Part shown: positions 9,194 to 18,689 of the stretch, one piece after another | Layout of the letters: every line of letters begins with the position of its first letter | How positions within the stretch are numbered: the stretch's first letter is position 1 | DNA from: Sphingobium sp. | GTDB taxonomy: Bacteria; Pseudomonadota; Alphaproteobacteria; Sphingomonadales; Sphingomonadaceae | Length of the DNA: 64,000 bases | Reading direction: 5' to 3' | NCBI GenBank assembly: GCA_035196065.1 | Contig: CP136575.1 | Location: 2,024,769 to 2,088,768 of the forward strand | The notes under the pieces: model-generated | The model's input: the letters and a program-made list of their open reading frames with translations, nothing else | Databases searched by the model: none | What the model was told of the DNA's origin: nothing | Translations under genes and position numbers: made by a program

Positions 9194-10401
9194 CAGAAGT
9201 CCAGCGGCCCGTCCAGTTCCTTGATCTGCCAGGGAAGGCCGTGCTTGTTCAGCATTTCCATGAAGGGATCGGGATCAAACTGCTCCATGTTCCAAACGCC
9301 AGCGCCGGCCCAATTGCCCTGCACGACCAGCGCCGCGCCGATCATCGCGGGGACGCCGGTGGTGTAGCTGACTGCCTGATTGCCGGTTTCATCATAAGCA
9401 TCTTCATGGTCGCAGATATTATAGATGTAGAGCGTCTTTTCCTTGCCATCCTTGCCTAGGCCAGTGGCGATACAACCGATGTTGGTCTTGCCCTTCGTCG
9501 TCGGGCCAAGGCTGGCGGGTTCTGGCAAAACGGCCTTCAGGAACTGCAGCGGAACGATTTCGACGCCATTATAAATCACCGGGTCGATTCGCGTCATGCC
9601 AACATTCTGCAGCACGGTGAGGTGCTTGATATATTCATCGCCGAAGGTCATCCAGAAACGAATGCGCTTGATTTCAGGCAGGTGCGTTTTCAGGCTTTCG
9701 ATTTCCTCATGATACATGAGGTACATATTTTTGGGGCCGACGGCCTCAAAATCGAATTGCTGCTTCACCGACATGGGTGGGGTTTCAACCCAGTCGCCAT
9801 TTTCCCAATGGCGGGCAACCGCAGTCACTTCGCGAATGTTGATTTCCGGATTGAAATTGGTGGCAAAGGCCTGGCCATGGTCGCCGCCATTACAATCAAG
9901 AATATCGAGTGTGTCGATCCGATCAAAATGATGCTTTTTGAGGTAGGTGGTGAATACGCTGGTCACGCCCGGGTCAAAACCCGACCCCAGCAGCGCCATG
10001 ATCCCGGCGTCCTTGAAACGGTCCTGATAGGCCCATTGCCAGTGATATTCGAACTTGGCTTCGTCCTTGGGCTCATAATTGGCGGTGTCGAGATAGTCGG
10101 TCTTGGTCGCAAGGCACGCGTCCATGATCGTCAGATCCTGATAGGGCAGCGCCAGATTGACGACGAGGTCGGGGTTGATCGCCTCGATCAGCCGGATCAG
10201 CGCGGGAACCTCTTCGGCATCGATTTCATAAGTGTCGATTGAAACGCCCGTGCGCTCCTTTACCGATGCGGCGATGGCATCGCATTTGCTTTTCGTGCGG
10301 CTCGCAAGGCTGACATGCGAGAAGATATCGGCGTTCATTGCCATTTTGTGCACTGCGACCGAACCAACGCCACCTGCGCCGATTACCAAAACCTTGCTCA
10401 T
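9193..10401 (-). CDS. Carboxynorspermidine dehydrogenase (saccharopine dehydrogenase family)
   Basis: A 402-residue member of the saccharopine dehydrogenase family. It has an N-terminal Rossmann motif 'VLVIGAGGVGSVAVHKMA', 'VNLALPYQDLTIMDACLA' and 'GSGFDPGVTSVFTTYL'. Family knowledge plus the adjacent nspC points to NAD(P)H-dependent condensation of putrescine with aspartate semialdehyde to carboxyspermidine, rather than lysine metabolism. It is first in the polyamine operon and divergent from the threonine dehydratase-like gene across 55 bases. Confidence 0.88.
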   Translation of the reverse strand: MSKVLVIGAGGVGSVAVHKMAMNADIFSHVSLASRTKSKCDAIAASVKERTGVSIDTYEIDAEEVPALIRLIEAINPDLVVNLALPYQDLTIMDACLATKTDYLDTANYEPKDEAKFEYHWQWAYQDRFKDAGIMALLGSGFDPGVTSVFTTYLKKHHFDRIDTLDILDCNGGDHGQAFATNFNPEINIREVTAVARHWENGDWVETPPMSVKQQFDFEAVGPKNMYLMYHEEIESLKTHLPEIKRIRFWMTFGDEYIKHLTVLQNVGMTRIDPVIYNGVEIVPLQFLKAVLPEPASLGPTTKGKTNIGCIATGLGKDGKEKTLYIYNICDHEDAYDETGNQAVSYTTGVPAMIGAALVVQGNWAGAGVWNMEQFDPDPFMEMLNKHGLPWQIKELDGPLDF

Positions 10402-10456
10402 CTGATACGTCCTTCGACTTAAGATTCGTTATGGCGACGGCATATAGAGGGCTTTG

Positions 10457-11443
10457 ATGACAGAACAAGAATTGCGCGATCCCAAACGCACACCCAGCCG
10501 TGCCGGCGTGTTGCGCGCGATGGAGAAAATCGCGCATATCCTTCCACCGACGCCATTATTGCCGCTAGAGGTTGATGGACGTACCCTTTGGTGCAAGGCA
10601 GAGATGCTGCAGCCCATTGGCGCCTTCAAGATACGCGGCGCTTGGCATCGATTGTCTGACCTGACCGAAGAAGAGTACAAGCGCGGCGTTGTTGCAGTGT
10701 CGAGCGGCAATCATGCGCAAGGCGTTGCTTGGGCTGCGCGCAGGCTGGGCATAATGGCAACGATCGTGATGCCGGAAAATGCGCCGCGCGCGAAGATTGA
10801 GGCGACGCGTGCGCTGGGTGCCCATGTCGTGCTCTACCAGCGTCCTGGACAGGATCGTGACGAAATTGCCAGGGGCATTGTCGCAGAAAGCGGCGCAACG
10901 ATGGTACATCCCTTTGGTGATCCATGGGTGATTGAAGGGCAGGGGACAGCGGGCATCGAGGCCGAGGTGCAGTTGAAGGCACGCGGCATCGACGGGCCAC
11001 TCCACATTATCGCCTGTTGCGGCGGCGGCGGCTTGTCAGCGGGGTTGGGGCTTGCCTGCCCTGATGCGACACTATCGATCGCAGAACCAGAAGGCTGGGA
11101 TGATATCATTGCCTCAATCGCTGCCGGTGAGATAATCGGCGTTACCGATCAAGCGCATCCGACACCGTGTGATGCGTTGCAGACGCCGCGCACCTTCCCG
11201 ATCAACTTTGCGGTGTTGAAAGAACGGGTGTCGAGCAGCGCGGTCGTCACCCCTGCGGAGGTTGCCCGGGCTATGCGTCTGGTATTCGAGCGTTTGCACC
11301 TGGTGGTCGAACCCGGCGGAGCTGCAGCGCTCGCTGCCGTGCTTGCGGGGAAAATCGAGCTTGTTGGAACGCCTGTCGTCACATTGTCAGGCGGCAATGT
11401 TGATCAAGGAACTTTTGTTCGCATGATCGGGGAAGTAGCATGA
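10457..11443 (+). CDS. Threonine/serine dehydratase-like PLP enzyme
   Basis: Fold-type II PLP enzyme, 328 residues. It has the Schiff-base lysine K58 in 'PIGAFKIRGAW', the substrate loop 'VSSGNHAQGVAWAA' and the phosphate-binding 'CCGGGGLSAGLG'. There is no C-terminal ACT regulatory domain, so it resembles the short catabolic threonine dehydratase/serine racemase group more than biosynthetic IlvA. Start chosen: ATG 10457, with AGAGGG upstream; a TTG three bases earlier is also possible. The stop overlaps the next gene's ATG (ATGA). Confidence 0.87.
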   Translation: MTEQELRDPKRTPSRAGVLRAMEKIAHILPPTPLLPLEVDGRTLWCKAEMLQPIGAFKIRGAWHRLSDLTEEEYKRGVVAVSSGNHAQGVAWAARRLGIMATIVMPENAPRAKIEATRALGAHVVLYQRPGQDRDEIARGIVAESGATMVHPFGDPWVIEGQGTAGIEAEVQLKARGIDGPLHIIACCGGGGLSAGLGLACPDATLSIAEPEGWDDIIASIAAGEIIGVTDQAHPTPCDALQTPRTFPINFAVLKERVSSSAVVTPAEVARAMRLVFERLHLVVEPGGAAALAAVLAGKIELVGTPVVTLSGGNVDQGTFVRMIGEVA

Positions 11444-12033
11444 TTGATAGACCGGTTGTTCAAGCCACCACCGCAGAGCATCAGGCAGTGATTGCTACTC
11501 TCGCCAATGCTTTCATGACCGACCCAGCGCTGAGCTATATCGTCCCGGACAAGGCAGCACGCGCGAAGATGCTACCAAAACTCTTTGAACTGTTGGTGCC
11601 GGCCGACGCAAAAGCAGGCACAGTCATGCGGTCCGGCAATGATGAAGCAGCAGCGCTTTGGCGCAATCCCGGGATGGCAAAGGATGCGGTTGGAACAAGC
11701 CTTGCTTTGATATGGAATATGTTCCGGATTTTCGGCCTTTCTATCGCACGAGCCAACAGCGTGGCGGATGCGATCGAGGCCCACCTACCGGAGGGGCGAT
11801 ATCACTATCTGCATTTTGTAGGCGTCCGCAGCGCGCATCAGGGCAAAGGCTGGGGCGGCGCAATCATTCGAGAGGGATTGGCCCGTGCTGATGCCGATGC
11901 TTTGCCAACGTGGCTCGAGACAGCAACTCCCGAAAACGTCCCGCTCTATGAGGGTCTCGGCTTTGTCACGCAGGTCGAATGGGATATCCCCAAGGGCGGG
12001 CCGCATTTTTGGGGAATGATGCGACCGGCGTAA
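11440..12033 (+). CDS. GNAT family N-acetyltransferase
   Basis: A 197-residue acetyltransferase with the GNAT acetyl-CoA loop 'RSAHQGKGWGGAIIREGL' and the downstream 'WLETATPENVPLYEGLGF' motif. It is coupled to the upstream dehydratase by ATGA overlap. A paralogue with the same N-terminal ('AF..DPA.SYIVPD') and C-terminal ('PHFWGMMR') signatures lies at 57431-58189. The acceptor substrate is unknown; the context suggests a small amine or amino acid, but this is a guess. Confidence 0.85.
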   Translation: MIDRPVVQATTAEHQAVIATLANAFMTDPALSYIVPDKAARAKMLPKLFELLVPADAKAGTVMRSGNDEAAALWRNPGMAKDAVGTSLALIWNMFRIFGLSIARANSVADAIEAHLPEGRYHYLHFVGVRSAHQGKGWGGAIIREGLARADADALPTWLETATPENVPLYEGLGFVTQVEWDIPKGGPHFWGMMRPA

Positions 12034-12049
12034 CAACTCCAGTTGCGGT

Positions 12050-13270
12050 TTACGCCGCCTCGGCCAACTGCAATTCCATCCGGCCCCAGATTTCGATCAG
12101 GGCCTCGGTCAGTTCGCGCATCATCTCTTCGCTATGCTGCGGGCCGGGCGTGAAGCGCAGCCTTTCGGTACCACGCGGGACGGTGGGATAATTGATCGGC
12201 TGCACATAGGCGCCATATTCGGCGAGCAGCGTATCGCTGATCTTTTTCGCCTTCACAGGATCGCCAATCATCAGCGGCACGATGTGCGTCTCGCTCATCA
12301 TGACCGGCAGGCCGGCGTCGGCGAACAGTTGTTTCAACCGGGCTGCATTGGCCTGCTGTGCCTCACGCTCTTCGCTCGATTGCTTCAGATGGCGCACGGC
12401 TGCAAGCACGCCCGCAACCAATACCGGCGATAGCGAGGTTGTGAAAATGAAGCCGGGTGCATAGCTGCGGATGACATCGATGATTTTCTGATCGGCCGCG
12501 ATATAGCCGCCCATCACGCCAAATGCCTTGCCCAGCGTTCCTTCGATGATCGTTACACGGTCTGATGCCTCATCGCGCTCGGTAATGCCACCGCCATGAT
12601 CGCCATACATGCCAACCGCATGGACTTCGTCGCAATAGGTCAGGGCGTTATATTTGTCGGCAAGGTCGCAGATCGCATGGATCGGGGCAACGTCGCCATC
12701 CATTGAATAGACGCTTTCAAAGGCGATCAGCTTTGGCGCTTCTGGATCGTCAGCGGCCAGCAATTCTTCGAGATGCGCGACATCATTGTGCCGCCAGACG
12801 CGCTTTTCGCATCCGGCATTGCGGATACCCGCGATCATTGAGGCGTGGTTCAGTTCATCCGAATAGATGATGCAACCGGGCAGGACCTTGGCGAGCGTCG
12901 ATAGCGTGGCTTCGTTCGAAACATAGCCCGAGGTAAAGAGCAACGCCGACGATTTGCCATGCAGGCTGGCCAGTTCGGATTCGAGCTGCACATGATAATG
13001 GGTGTTGCCGCCGATATTGCGCGTGCCGCCGGAGCCTGCGCCCACATCGTGCAGCGCTTCTTCCATCGCGGCGATGACTTTGGGATGCTGGCCCATGCAC
13101 AAATAGTCGTTCGAACACCAGACGGTGATCGGCTTCGGCCCGTTATGCCCGGCAAAGCAGCGCGCATTGGGAAATTTTCCCTTGTTGCGCAAAATATCGA
13201 TAAACACGCGATAGCGGCCTTCGGCGTGCAGCCGGTCGATCGCTTTGTCGAAGATCTGGTCGTAGTTCAT
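12050..13270 (-). CDS. hemA: 5-aminolevulinate synthase
   Basis: Condenses succinyl-CoA and glycine to 5-aminolevulinate, the first step of the alphaproteobacterial (C4/Shemin) tetrapyrrole route. The 406 residues match the family. The PLP lysine is K248 in '[15 protein letters not shown]', with '[12 protein letters not shown]' and '[12 protein letters not shown]' also present. It is a single gene between a convergent GNAT and murI, 80 bases downstream of murI. The propionate route further along the window supplies succinyl-CoA, one of its substrates. Confidence 0.96.
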   Translation of the reverse strand: MNYDQIFDKAIDRLHAEGRYRVFIDILRNKGKFPNARCFAGHNGPKPITVWCSNDYLCMGQHPKVIAAMEEALHDVGAGSGGTRNIGGNTHYHVQLESELASLHGKSSALLFTSGYVSNEATLSTLAKVLPGCIIYSDELNHASMIAGIRNAGCEKRVWRHNDVAHLEELLAADDPEAPKLIAFESVYSMDGDVAPIHAICDLADKYNALTYCDEVHAVGMYGDHGGGITERDEASDRVTIIEGTLGKAFGVMGGYIAADQKIIDVIRSYAPGFIFTTSLSPVLVAGVLAAVRHLKQSSEEREAQQANAARLKQLFADAGLPVMMSETHIVPLMIGDPVKAKKISDTLLAEYGAYVQPINYPTVPRGTERLRFTPGPQHSEEMMRELTEALIEIWGRMELQLAEAA

Positions 13271-13350
13271 GGCTGCCTTCGCCCTGTAGTTAAACGCCCC
13301 ATAATGCCGGAAAGATTGGAAATCCAGCGCGAACGATTCGCATTTTTCGA

Positions 13351-14166
13351 TCAGAGAGATGCAATATTCGCAACATTGTATTGCAGCAGTTGCGGGCCAT
13401 AGGGTTTGAGCTGGATCAAATTACCGGTGGTGACAAACAATCCTGCGGCCGCATTTGCGGAAAATGTCTGGCCATTTAGAAGGTGGACGACGCGCCGCGC
13501 GATGCCGTCAGAGCCATCGACCAGTTCCAGATCCGGCGTCAAACCTTGGGCCATTGCCGCGCGGTGCAGTTCATCTGCGACGAGCGGGAAATGGGTGCAG
13601 CCCAACACAATGCGGTCCATGCGCTCTCCGCCCGCTTGGCTGGCCAGCCCTTCTATCGCTCGATCAAATATGGCGGGATCGGGTGTTTCGCCACGTAATT
13701 TTGCCTCTGCCGCTTCAACCAGATCGGGTGCGGCATGGCGAAGAAGCGTCTTGCCCTGCGCAAATTCGGATTCCAGCCGGTCGACATAGGCCTGCCTTAT
13801 CGTGGCGCTGGTGCCGAGCAACCCGATCACGCCGGTACGGCTCTGTTCGGCCGCTGGCTTGATTGCAGGCACTGTGCCGACGACAGGGACACCCAAGACT
13901 GCCCGAGCATGGGAAAGCGCGATGGTCGATGCCGTGTTGCAGGCAATCACGATCAGACGTGGACGATACCGTTCGGATAACCGGCCCAAAAAGGCACAGA
14001 CCCGCGTTGCCACCTCCATCTCGCTTTTCTGGCCGTAAGGCAGCCCTGCATAGTCGGCGGAATAGACAATCGGCGCGGTCGGCAGGGCAGCGCGGATTTT
14101 TGCAAGAACGGATAAGCCGCCAATGCCGGAATCAAAAATCAGGATGGGGGCGTCGCAATTGTCCAT
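13351..14166 (-). CDS. murI: Glutamate racemase
   Basis: Interconverts L- and D-glutamate for peptidoglycan, 271 residues. The two catalytic cysteines are visible: C76 in 'VIACNTAST' and C190 in 'VLGCTHFPL'. The N-terminal '[11 protein letters not shown]' motif is intact. Start chosen: ATG 14166, which begins just before that motif; an upstream in-frame start at 14226 would add 20 unconserved residues. Divergent from plsY across 96 bases. Confidence 0.94.
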   Translation of the reverse strand: MDNCDAPILIFDSGIGGLSVLAKIRAALPTAPIVYSADYAGLPYGQKSEMEVATRVCAFLGRLSERYRPRLIVIACNTASTIALSHARAVLGVPVVGTVPAIKPAAEQSRTGVIGLLGTSATIRQAYVDRLESEFAQGKTLLRHAAPDLVEAAEAKLRGETPDPAIFDRAIEGLASQAGGERMDRIVLGCTHFPLVADELHRAAMAQGLTPDLELVDGSDGIARRVVHLLNGQTFSANAAAGLFVTTGNLIQLKPYGPQLLQYNVANIASL

Positions 14167-14262
14167 CGCAGGGCGGAATAGACCCGCGACCGGTGTGAGG
14201 CAACCGGCCTTGAGTGCATCACGCATAAGCGATAACCAGTTGCCAACAACAGGGAGTCGAAC

Positions 14263-14856
14263 ATGCCATCAGTCTGGATTGAAACGGGGACAGCCTTGGC
14301 GCTGGGTTATCTTCTGGGCTCCATCCCCTTCGGTTTGTTGCTTGCGCGTTTTGGCGGTGCAGGCGACATCCGCGAAGTCGGTTCGGGCAATATCGGTGCG
14401 ACCAATGTGTTACGGACCGGCCGCAAAGGGCTGGCCGCCGCGACACTGCTACTCGATCTGCTGAAAGGTACGGTCGCCGTATTGCTTGCCGCGCATTTTT
14501 TCCCGGGGCTTGAAGTCATTGCCGCAGGTGCCGCCTTTTTCGGGCATCTTTACCCGATATGGTTGGGTTTCAAAGGCGGGAAGGGCGTTGCTACCTATGC
14601 GGGCATTTTGTTCGGGCTGAACTGGCCGTTGGGGCTGATTTATGGCGTGTGCTGGATCGGAGTGCTGCTTGCATCGCGGATATCCTCCTTGGGCGGACTG
14701 GTCGCAGCCGCCGTTGCTCCCATCGCCGCCGCATTCCTAGGGCAGACCCATTTGGTGATCCTGCTGGTGGCATGCAGCCTGATCGTGTTCTGGAAGCATC
14801 GCGAGAATATCCAGCGGTTGATGGCTGGCACCGAACCCAGAATCGGAAAGAAGTAA
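14263..14856 (+). CDS. plsY: Acyl-phosphate:glycerol-3-phosphate acyltransferase
   Basis: Integral membrane PlsY, 197 residues, which transfers an acyl group from acyl-phosphate to glycerol-3-phosphate in phospholipid synthesis. Conserved loops are present: 'YLLGSIPFGLL', 'GSGNIGATNVLR', 'GHLYPIWLGFKGGKGVAT' and a C-terminal 'WKHRENIQRLMAGTE'. About five hydrophobic segments are visible. AGGGAG lies about ten bases before the ATG. dprA follows after 13 bases, probably co-transcribed. Confidence 0.96.
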   Translation: MPSVWIETGTALALGYLLGSIPFGLLLARFGGAGDIREVGSGNIGATNVLRTGRKGLAAATLLLDLLKGTVAVLLAAHFFPGLEVIAAGAAFFGHLYPIWLGFKGGKGVATYAGILFGLNWPLGLIYGVCWIGVLLASRISSLGGLVAAAVAPIAAAFLGQTHLVILLVACSLIVFWKHRENIQRLMAGTEPRIGKK

Positions 14857-14869
14857 GGCGGCGCGGCGG

Positions 14870-15955
14870 ATGGCCGAAGGCGATATCTTTGCAAGGCTGC
14901 GGCTGATCCGCACCGCGCAGATTGGGCCCGTCGGCTATCGTCAGTTGATCTCCCGCTTCGGTTCTGCGGCGAAGGCGCTCGACGCATTGCCCGAACTGGT
15001 CCAACGCAGCGGTGGCCGCCGTTTTACCATCGCGCCGGGGGCAGCCATCGAGGCGGAGATTGAACGTGTCGCGCGGCTTGGCGCACGCCATCTGTTTGTC
15101 GATGATGAGGGCTATCCCGGCCTGCTTGCCGAACTGGATAATGCGCCCCCCGTGATAACCCTGCGCGGTGATTCCGCCCTGTTGCAACGCCGGTCGGTCG
15201 CCATGGTCGGTGCGCGAAACGCATCTGCAGCGGGTTGCCGCATGGCGCAGACGATCGCGCAGGGGCTTGGCCAAAATGCCATCGTGGTTGTTTCCGGTCT
15301 TGCGCGGGGCATTGACGCCGCCGCGCATCGCGGCGCGCTAGCCACCGGTACGATCGGCGTGATCGCGGGCGGGATCGACTTTGTCTATCCGCCCGAACAT
15401 TCGGAATTGCAGGAACGGGTAGCAGCCGAAGGATTGCTGATCGCCGAAATGCCGCCCGGCACGGAGCCGCGTGCCCGCCATTTCCCCTATCGCAACCGGA
15501 TTATCGCGGGGCTGTCCGCCGGCACGGTGGTGGTCGAGGCTGTTCCCAAATCGGGTTCGCTGATTACCGCCCGGCTTGCCGGAGAGGCGGGGCGCGAAGT
15601 CATGGCTATACCGGGTTCCCCGCTTGATCCCCGCTCGCGCGGTTGCAATCAATTGATCCGCGAGGGCGCAACGCTGGTGCAAGACGCTTCGGAAATTGCA
15701 GAATTGATCGCGCCGCTCGATCATCGGGTGCAGCCCGCGCCCATGGCATCACCCCAGTTCGACTTTGTGAGCGATGCCGGCGATGCCGAACGCAGGGCGG
15801 TTTACGAACTGCTCGGACCCAATTTCGCAAGCGTTGATGATCTGGTGCGCATGTCCGGCCTTCCGACAGCCCAGGTGCAGATGGTGCTGCTCGAATATGA
15901 ACTGGCCGGAAGGCTTGAACGTGGCGCGGGGGCAAGGGTGCGTTTGACAGGGTAA
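14870..15955 (+). CDS. dprA: DNA-processing protein DprA
   Basis: RecA loader for incoming single-stranded DNA in natural transformation, 361 residues. There is an N-terminal helix-hairpin-helix-like region, then the Rossmann-type core with 'VAMVGARNASAAGCRMA', 'VVSGLARGIDAAAHRGAL', 'NRIIAGLSAGTVVVEA' and 'AGEAGREVMAIPGSPLDP'. A C-terminal winged-helix-like region ('LLGPNFASVDDLVRMSGL') follows. It sits between plsY and topA as in many proteobacteria. Confidence 0.95.
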   Translation: MAEGDIFARLRLIRTAQIGPVGYRQLISRFGSAAKALDALPELVQRSGGRRFTIAPGAAIEAEIERVARLGARHLFVDDEGYPGLLAELDNAPPVITLRGDSALLQRRSVAMVGARNASAAGCRMAQTIAQGLGQNAIVVVSGLARGIDAAAHRGALATGTIGVIAGGIDFVYPPEHSELQERVAAEGLLIAEMPPGTEPRARHFPYRNRIIAGLSAGTVVVEAVPKSGSLITARLAGEAGREVMAIPGSPLDPRSRGCNQLIREGATLVQDASEIAELIAPLDHRVQPAPMASPQFDFVSDAGDAERRAVYELLGPNFASVDDLVRMSGLPTAQVQMVLLEYELAGRLERGAGARVRLTG

Positions 15956-16034
15956 TTTTTACCCGCTTGACGCAGCCAGAAGGGCCCCGCCATCATCGCG
16001 TGTACGTGAGAGCCAAGAAAAGAACAAAAAATCC

Positions 16035-18593
16035 ATGAAGTTAGTTGTTGTCGAATCACCCGCCAAAGCGAAGACCATCGAGAAATATCTGGGTAGCGGA
16101 TACAAGGTCCTCGCTTCCTATGGCCATGTGCGCGATCTGCCGCCCAAGGACGGTTCTGTCGATCCGGACAACGGCTTTGCGATGATCTGGGATAATTACC
16201 CCGACAAGGCCAGGCAGTTGAAGGCGATTGCCGACGAGGCGAAGAAGGCCGACAGCTTGATCCTTGCAACCGACCCTGACCGTGAGGGCGAAGCGATAAG
16301 CTGGCATGTTCAGGACGTGCTGCAAAACAAGAAGGCGCTTCCCAAAAATGTCGCGCGCGTAACCTTTAACGCGATCACCAAGGCGGCCGTCACCGAGGCC
16401 ATGGCCAATCCGCGCGAGCTCGACCATGATCTGATCGACGCTTATCGCGCGCGCCGTGCGCTGGATTATCTCGTCGGTTTCACGCTTTCACCGGTTCTTT
16501 GGCGCAAGCTGCCCGGTGCAAAATCCGCCGGTCGCGTGCAGTCTGTCGCGCTGCGGCTGATCGTCGAGCGGGAGCGCGAGATCGAGGCATTCCGTGCGCA
16601 GGAATATTGGTCAGTTACTGCGCAGATGGAACATAAGGGGCAGGGCTTTGAAGCCCGCCTCATCCGTTATCAGGGCGAAAAGCTCGACAAGATGGCGTTA
16701 GGCAAGGAAGGCGAGGCAGAGGCCGCGCGTTTGGCTGTAGAGGCGGGGCATTTCTCGGTTGAAAGTGTCGAGACCAAGCCGGTAACGCGCAATCCCCAGC
16801 CGCCCTTCACCACCTCGACGCTACAGCAGGAGGCCGCCCGCAAGCTGGGTTTTTCGGCGAGCCACACGATGCGCATTGCTCAGAATCTCTACGAGGATGG
16901 CGCTATCACCTATATGCGTACCGATGGTGTGCAGATGGACGGCAGTGCCATTTCCGCGGCGCGCGGTGCGATCGCAAACCGCTATGACGCCGGATATCTT
17001 CCCGACAAGCCAAGGGTTTACCAGACAAAGGCGAAAAATGCCCAGGAAGCGCATGAAGCGATCCGCCCGACCGATTTTAATCGCGACAAGGTGGGGTCTG
17101 GCGATCATGCGCGGCTTTATGATTTGATCTACAAGCGGGCCTTGGCCAGCCAGATGGCCTCGGCACGGATGGAGCGGACCACTGTCGATCTGTCTGACGG
17201 CACGGGCAAGTTGGGCCTGCGTGCGACTGGGCAAGTCGTGAAATTTCCCGGATTTCTGGCGCTTTACGAAGAGGGCATGGACGACCGTGACGATGAAAAT
17301 GGCGCGCTCCTCCCCGCGATGGACAAGGGCGATGTGCCTGCCAAAAAGGCCGTTGAAAAGGCGCAGCATTTCACCCAGCCACCGCCCCGTTATTCAGAGG
17401 CAAGCCTTGTCAAACGGCTTGAGGAATTGGGAATTGGCCGCCCGTCGACCTACGCATCCACCATTCAGGTCCTGAAAGACCGCGCTTATGTTCGAGTGGA
17501 AAAAAATCGTTTCTTTGCAGAGGAATCGGGGCGGTTATTAACAGCGTTTCTGGAACGTTTCTTCGACCGCTATGTCGCCTATGATTTTACCGCAGGTCTG
17601 GAAGACCAGCTTGATGAAATCAGTGCCGGCGATGCCAATTGGCAGCGTGTGCTTGAGGCATTCTGGCGCGATTTCAAACCCAAGACCGCAGAGGTCATGG
17701 AGCAGAAGCCGTCTGACATTACGGCCGAGTTGGACAAGTTCCTCGCGCCCTATCTCTTTCCCGAGCGCGAGGATGGAAGCGATCCGCGGCTTTGCCCCAA
17801 ATGCGGCAAGGGCAAGTTGGCGCTACGTGGCGGCCGTTTTGGCGCTTTTGTTGCCTGTTCGGATTATCCGGAATGCAAGTTCACACGCAAATTTGCCCAG
17901 CCCGGCGGCGCCGACGGCATGACGTCAGATGGCCCGGAAGTGCTCGGCACGCATCCAGAAACCGGGCTTGAAGTCAGCAGAAAATCGGGACGATTTGGCC
18001 CTTATGTCGAAATGGGTGAGGGCAAGGAAGCGGCGCGCGCCTCCATCCCCAAGGATATTCCGGCTGAGGATTTCGGGCTGGAATGGGCGGTGAAGCTTTT
18101 GTCATTGCCGCGCACTATCGGGATGCATCCTGAAAGCGGGGAGCCCGTGACGTCCAGCATCGGTCGCTATGGGCCCTATCTCGCGCATCAAGGCAAATAT
18201 GCCCGGCTGCAGTCGACCGCCGATGTTTTTGAAACGGGGATGAATGCTGCGGTGGTTAAGCTGGCAGAGGCTGCCTCTGGAGCAGGCCGTGCACGCGGCG
18301 GCGCATCGCGTGAGCCGTTGAAGGTGCTAGGCAAACATCCGCGAACCGATGCCGAGATTAAGGTGATGGAAGGCCGCTACGGCAATTATGTTACCGATGG
18401 TACGACGAACGCAACCTTGCCCAAGACAGTGACGGCCGATGCGCTGACGCTTGAAGAAGCGGCGCAGTTGATCGACGAGCGGGCTGCAAAAGGGCCGGCC
18501 AAGGGCAAAGCGAAAAAGAAAGCTGCACCCAAAAAGGCGGCACCTAAAAAAGCTGCGGCGAAAAAGCCGGCAGCCAAGAAAAAGGCAGACTAA
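16035..18593 (+). CDS. topA: DNA topoisomerase I
   Basis: Type IA topoisomerase of 852 residues that relaxes negative supercoils. The TOPRIM domain (1-145) has 'VVVESPAKAKTIEKYLG' and the metal triad 'DPDREGE' (D80, D82, E84). The catalytic tyrosine is Y293 in 'ITYMRTDGVQ'. One C4-type zinc ribbon, 'CPKCGKGKLAL...CSDYPECKF', is at about residues 587-615, followed by repeated topo-C modules ('LGTHPETG', 'IGMHPESG', 'LGKHPRTD'). The last 30 residues form a Lys/Ala/Pro repeat tail, probably DNA-binding. Convergent with era across a hairpin. Confidence 0.97.
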   Translation: MKLVVVESPAKAKTIEKYLGSGYKVLASYGHVRDLPPKDGSVDPDNGFAMIWDNYPDKARQLKAIADEAKKADSLILATDPDREGEAISWHVQDVLQNKKALPKNVARVTFNAITKAAVTEAMANPRELDHDLIDAYRARRALDYLVGFTLSPVLWRKLPGAKSAGRVQSVALRLIVEREREIEAFRAQEYWSVTAQMEHKGQGFEARLIRYQGEKLDKMALGKEGEAEAARLAVEAGHFSVESVETKPVTRNPQPPFTTSTLQQEAARKLGFSASHTMRIAQNLYEDGAITYMRTDGVQMDGSAISAARGAIANRYDAGYLPDKPRVYQTKAKNAQEAHEAIRPTDFNRDKVGSGDHARLYDLIYKRALASQMASARMERTTVDLSDGTGKLGLRATGQVVKFPGFLALYEEGMDDRDDENGALLPAMDKGDVPAKKAVEKAQHFTQPPPRYSEASLVKRLEELGIGRPSTYASTIQVLKDRAYVRVEKNRFFAEESGRLLTAFLERFFDRYVAYDFTAGLEDQLDEISAGDANWQRVLEAFWRDFKPKTAEVMEQKPSDITAELDKFLAPYLFPEREDGSDPRLCPKCGKGKLALRGGRFGAFVACSDYPECKFTRKFAQPGGADGMTSDGPEVLGTHPETGLEVSRKSGRFGPYVEMGEGKEAARASIPKDIPAEDFGLEWAVKLLSLPRTIGMHPESGEPVTSSIGRYGPYLAHQGKYARLQSTADVFETGMNAAVVKLAEAASGAGRARGGASREPLKVLGKHPRTDAEIKVMEGRYGNYVTDGTTNATLPKTVTADALTLEEAAQLIDERAAKGPAKGKAKKKAAPKKAAPKKAAAKKPAAKKKAD

Positions 18594-18651
18594 GGCGTCA
18601 GGCCTGCTGAGATCGGGGCACCTTAGGGCCTACGCTTTGCCCATGAACAAT

Positions 18652-18688
18652 TTTGCGGCCGCCCGGTTTCGATGCCGGGCGGCGGCAA
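18652..18688. terminator. Bidirectional stem-loop between topA and era
   Basis: A 15-bp stem with one mismatch (TTTGCGGCCGCCCGG against CCGGGCGGCGGCAAA, 8-base loop) lies between two converging genes. The arms end in A/T-rich bases on both sides but a full T-run is lacking. It probably ends both transcripts, less certainly than a canonical terminator. Confidence 0.6.
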
Positions 18689-18689
18689 A

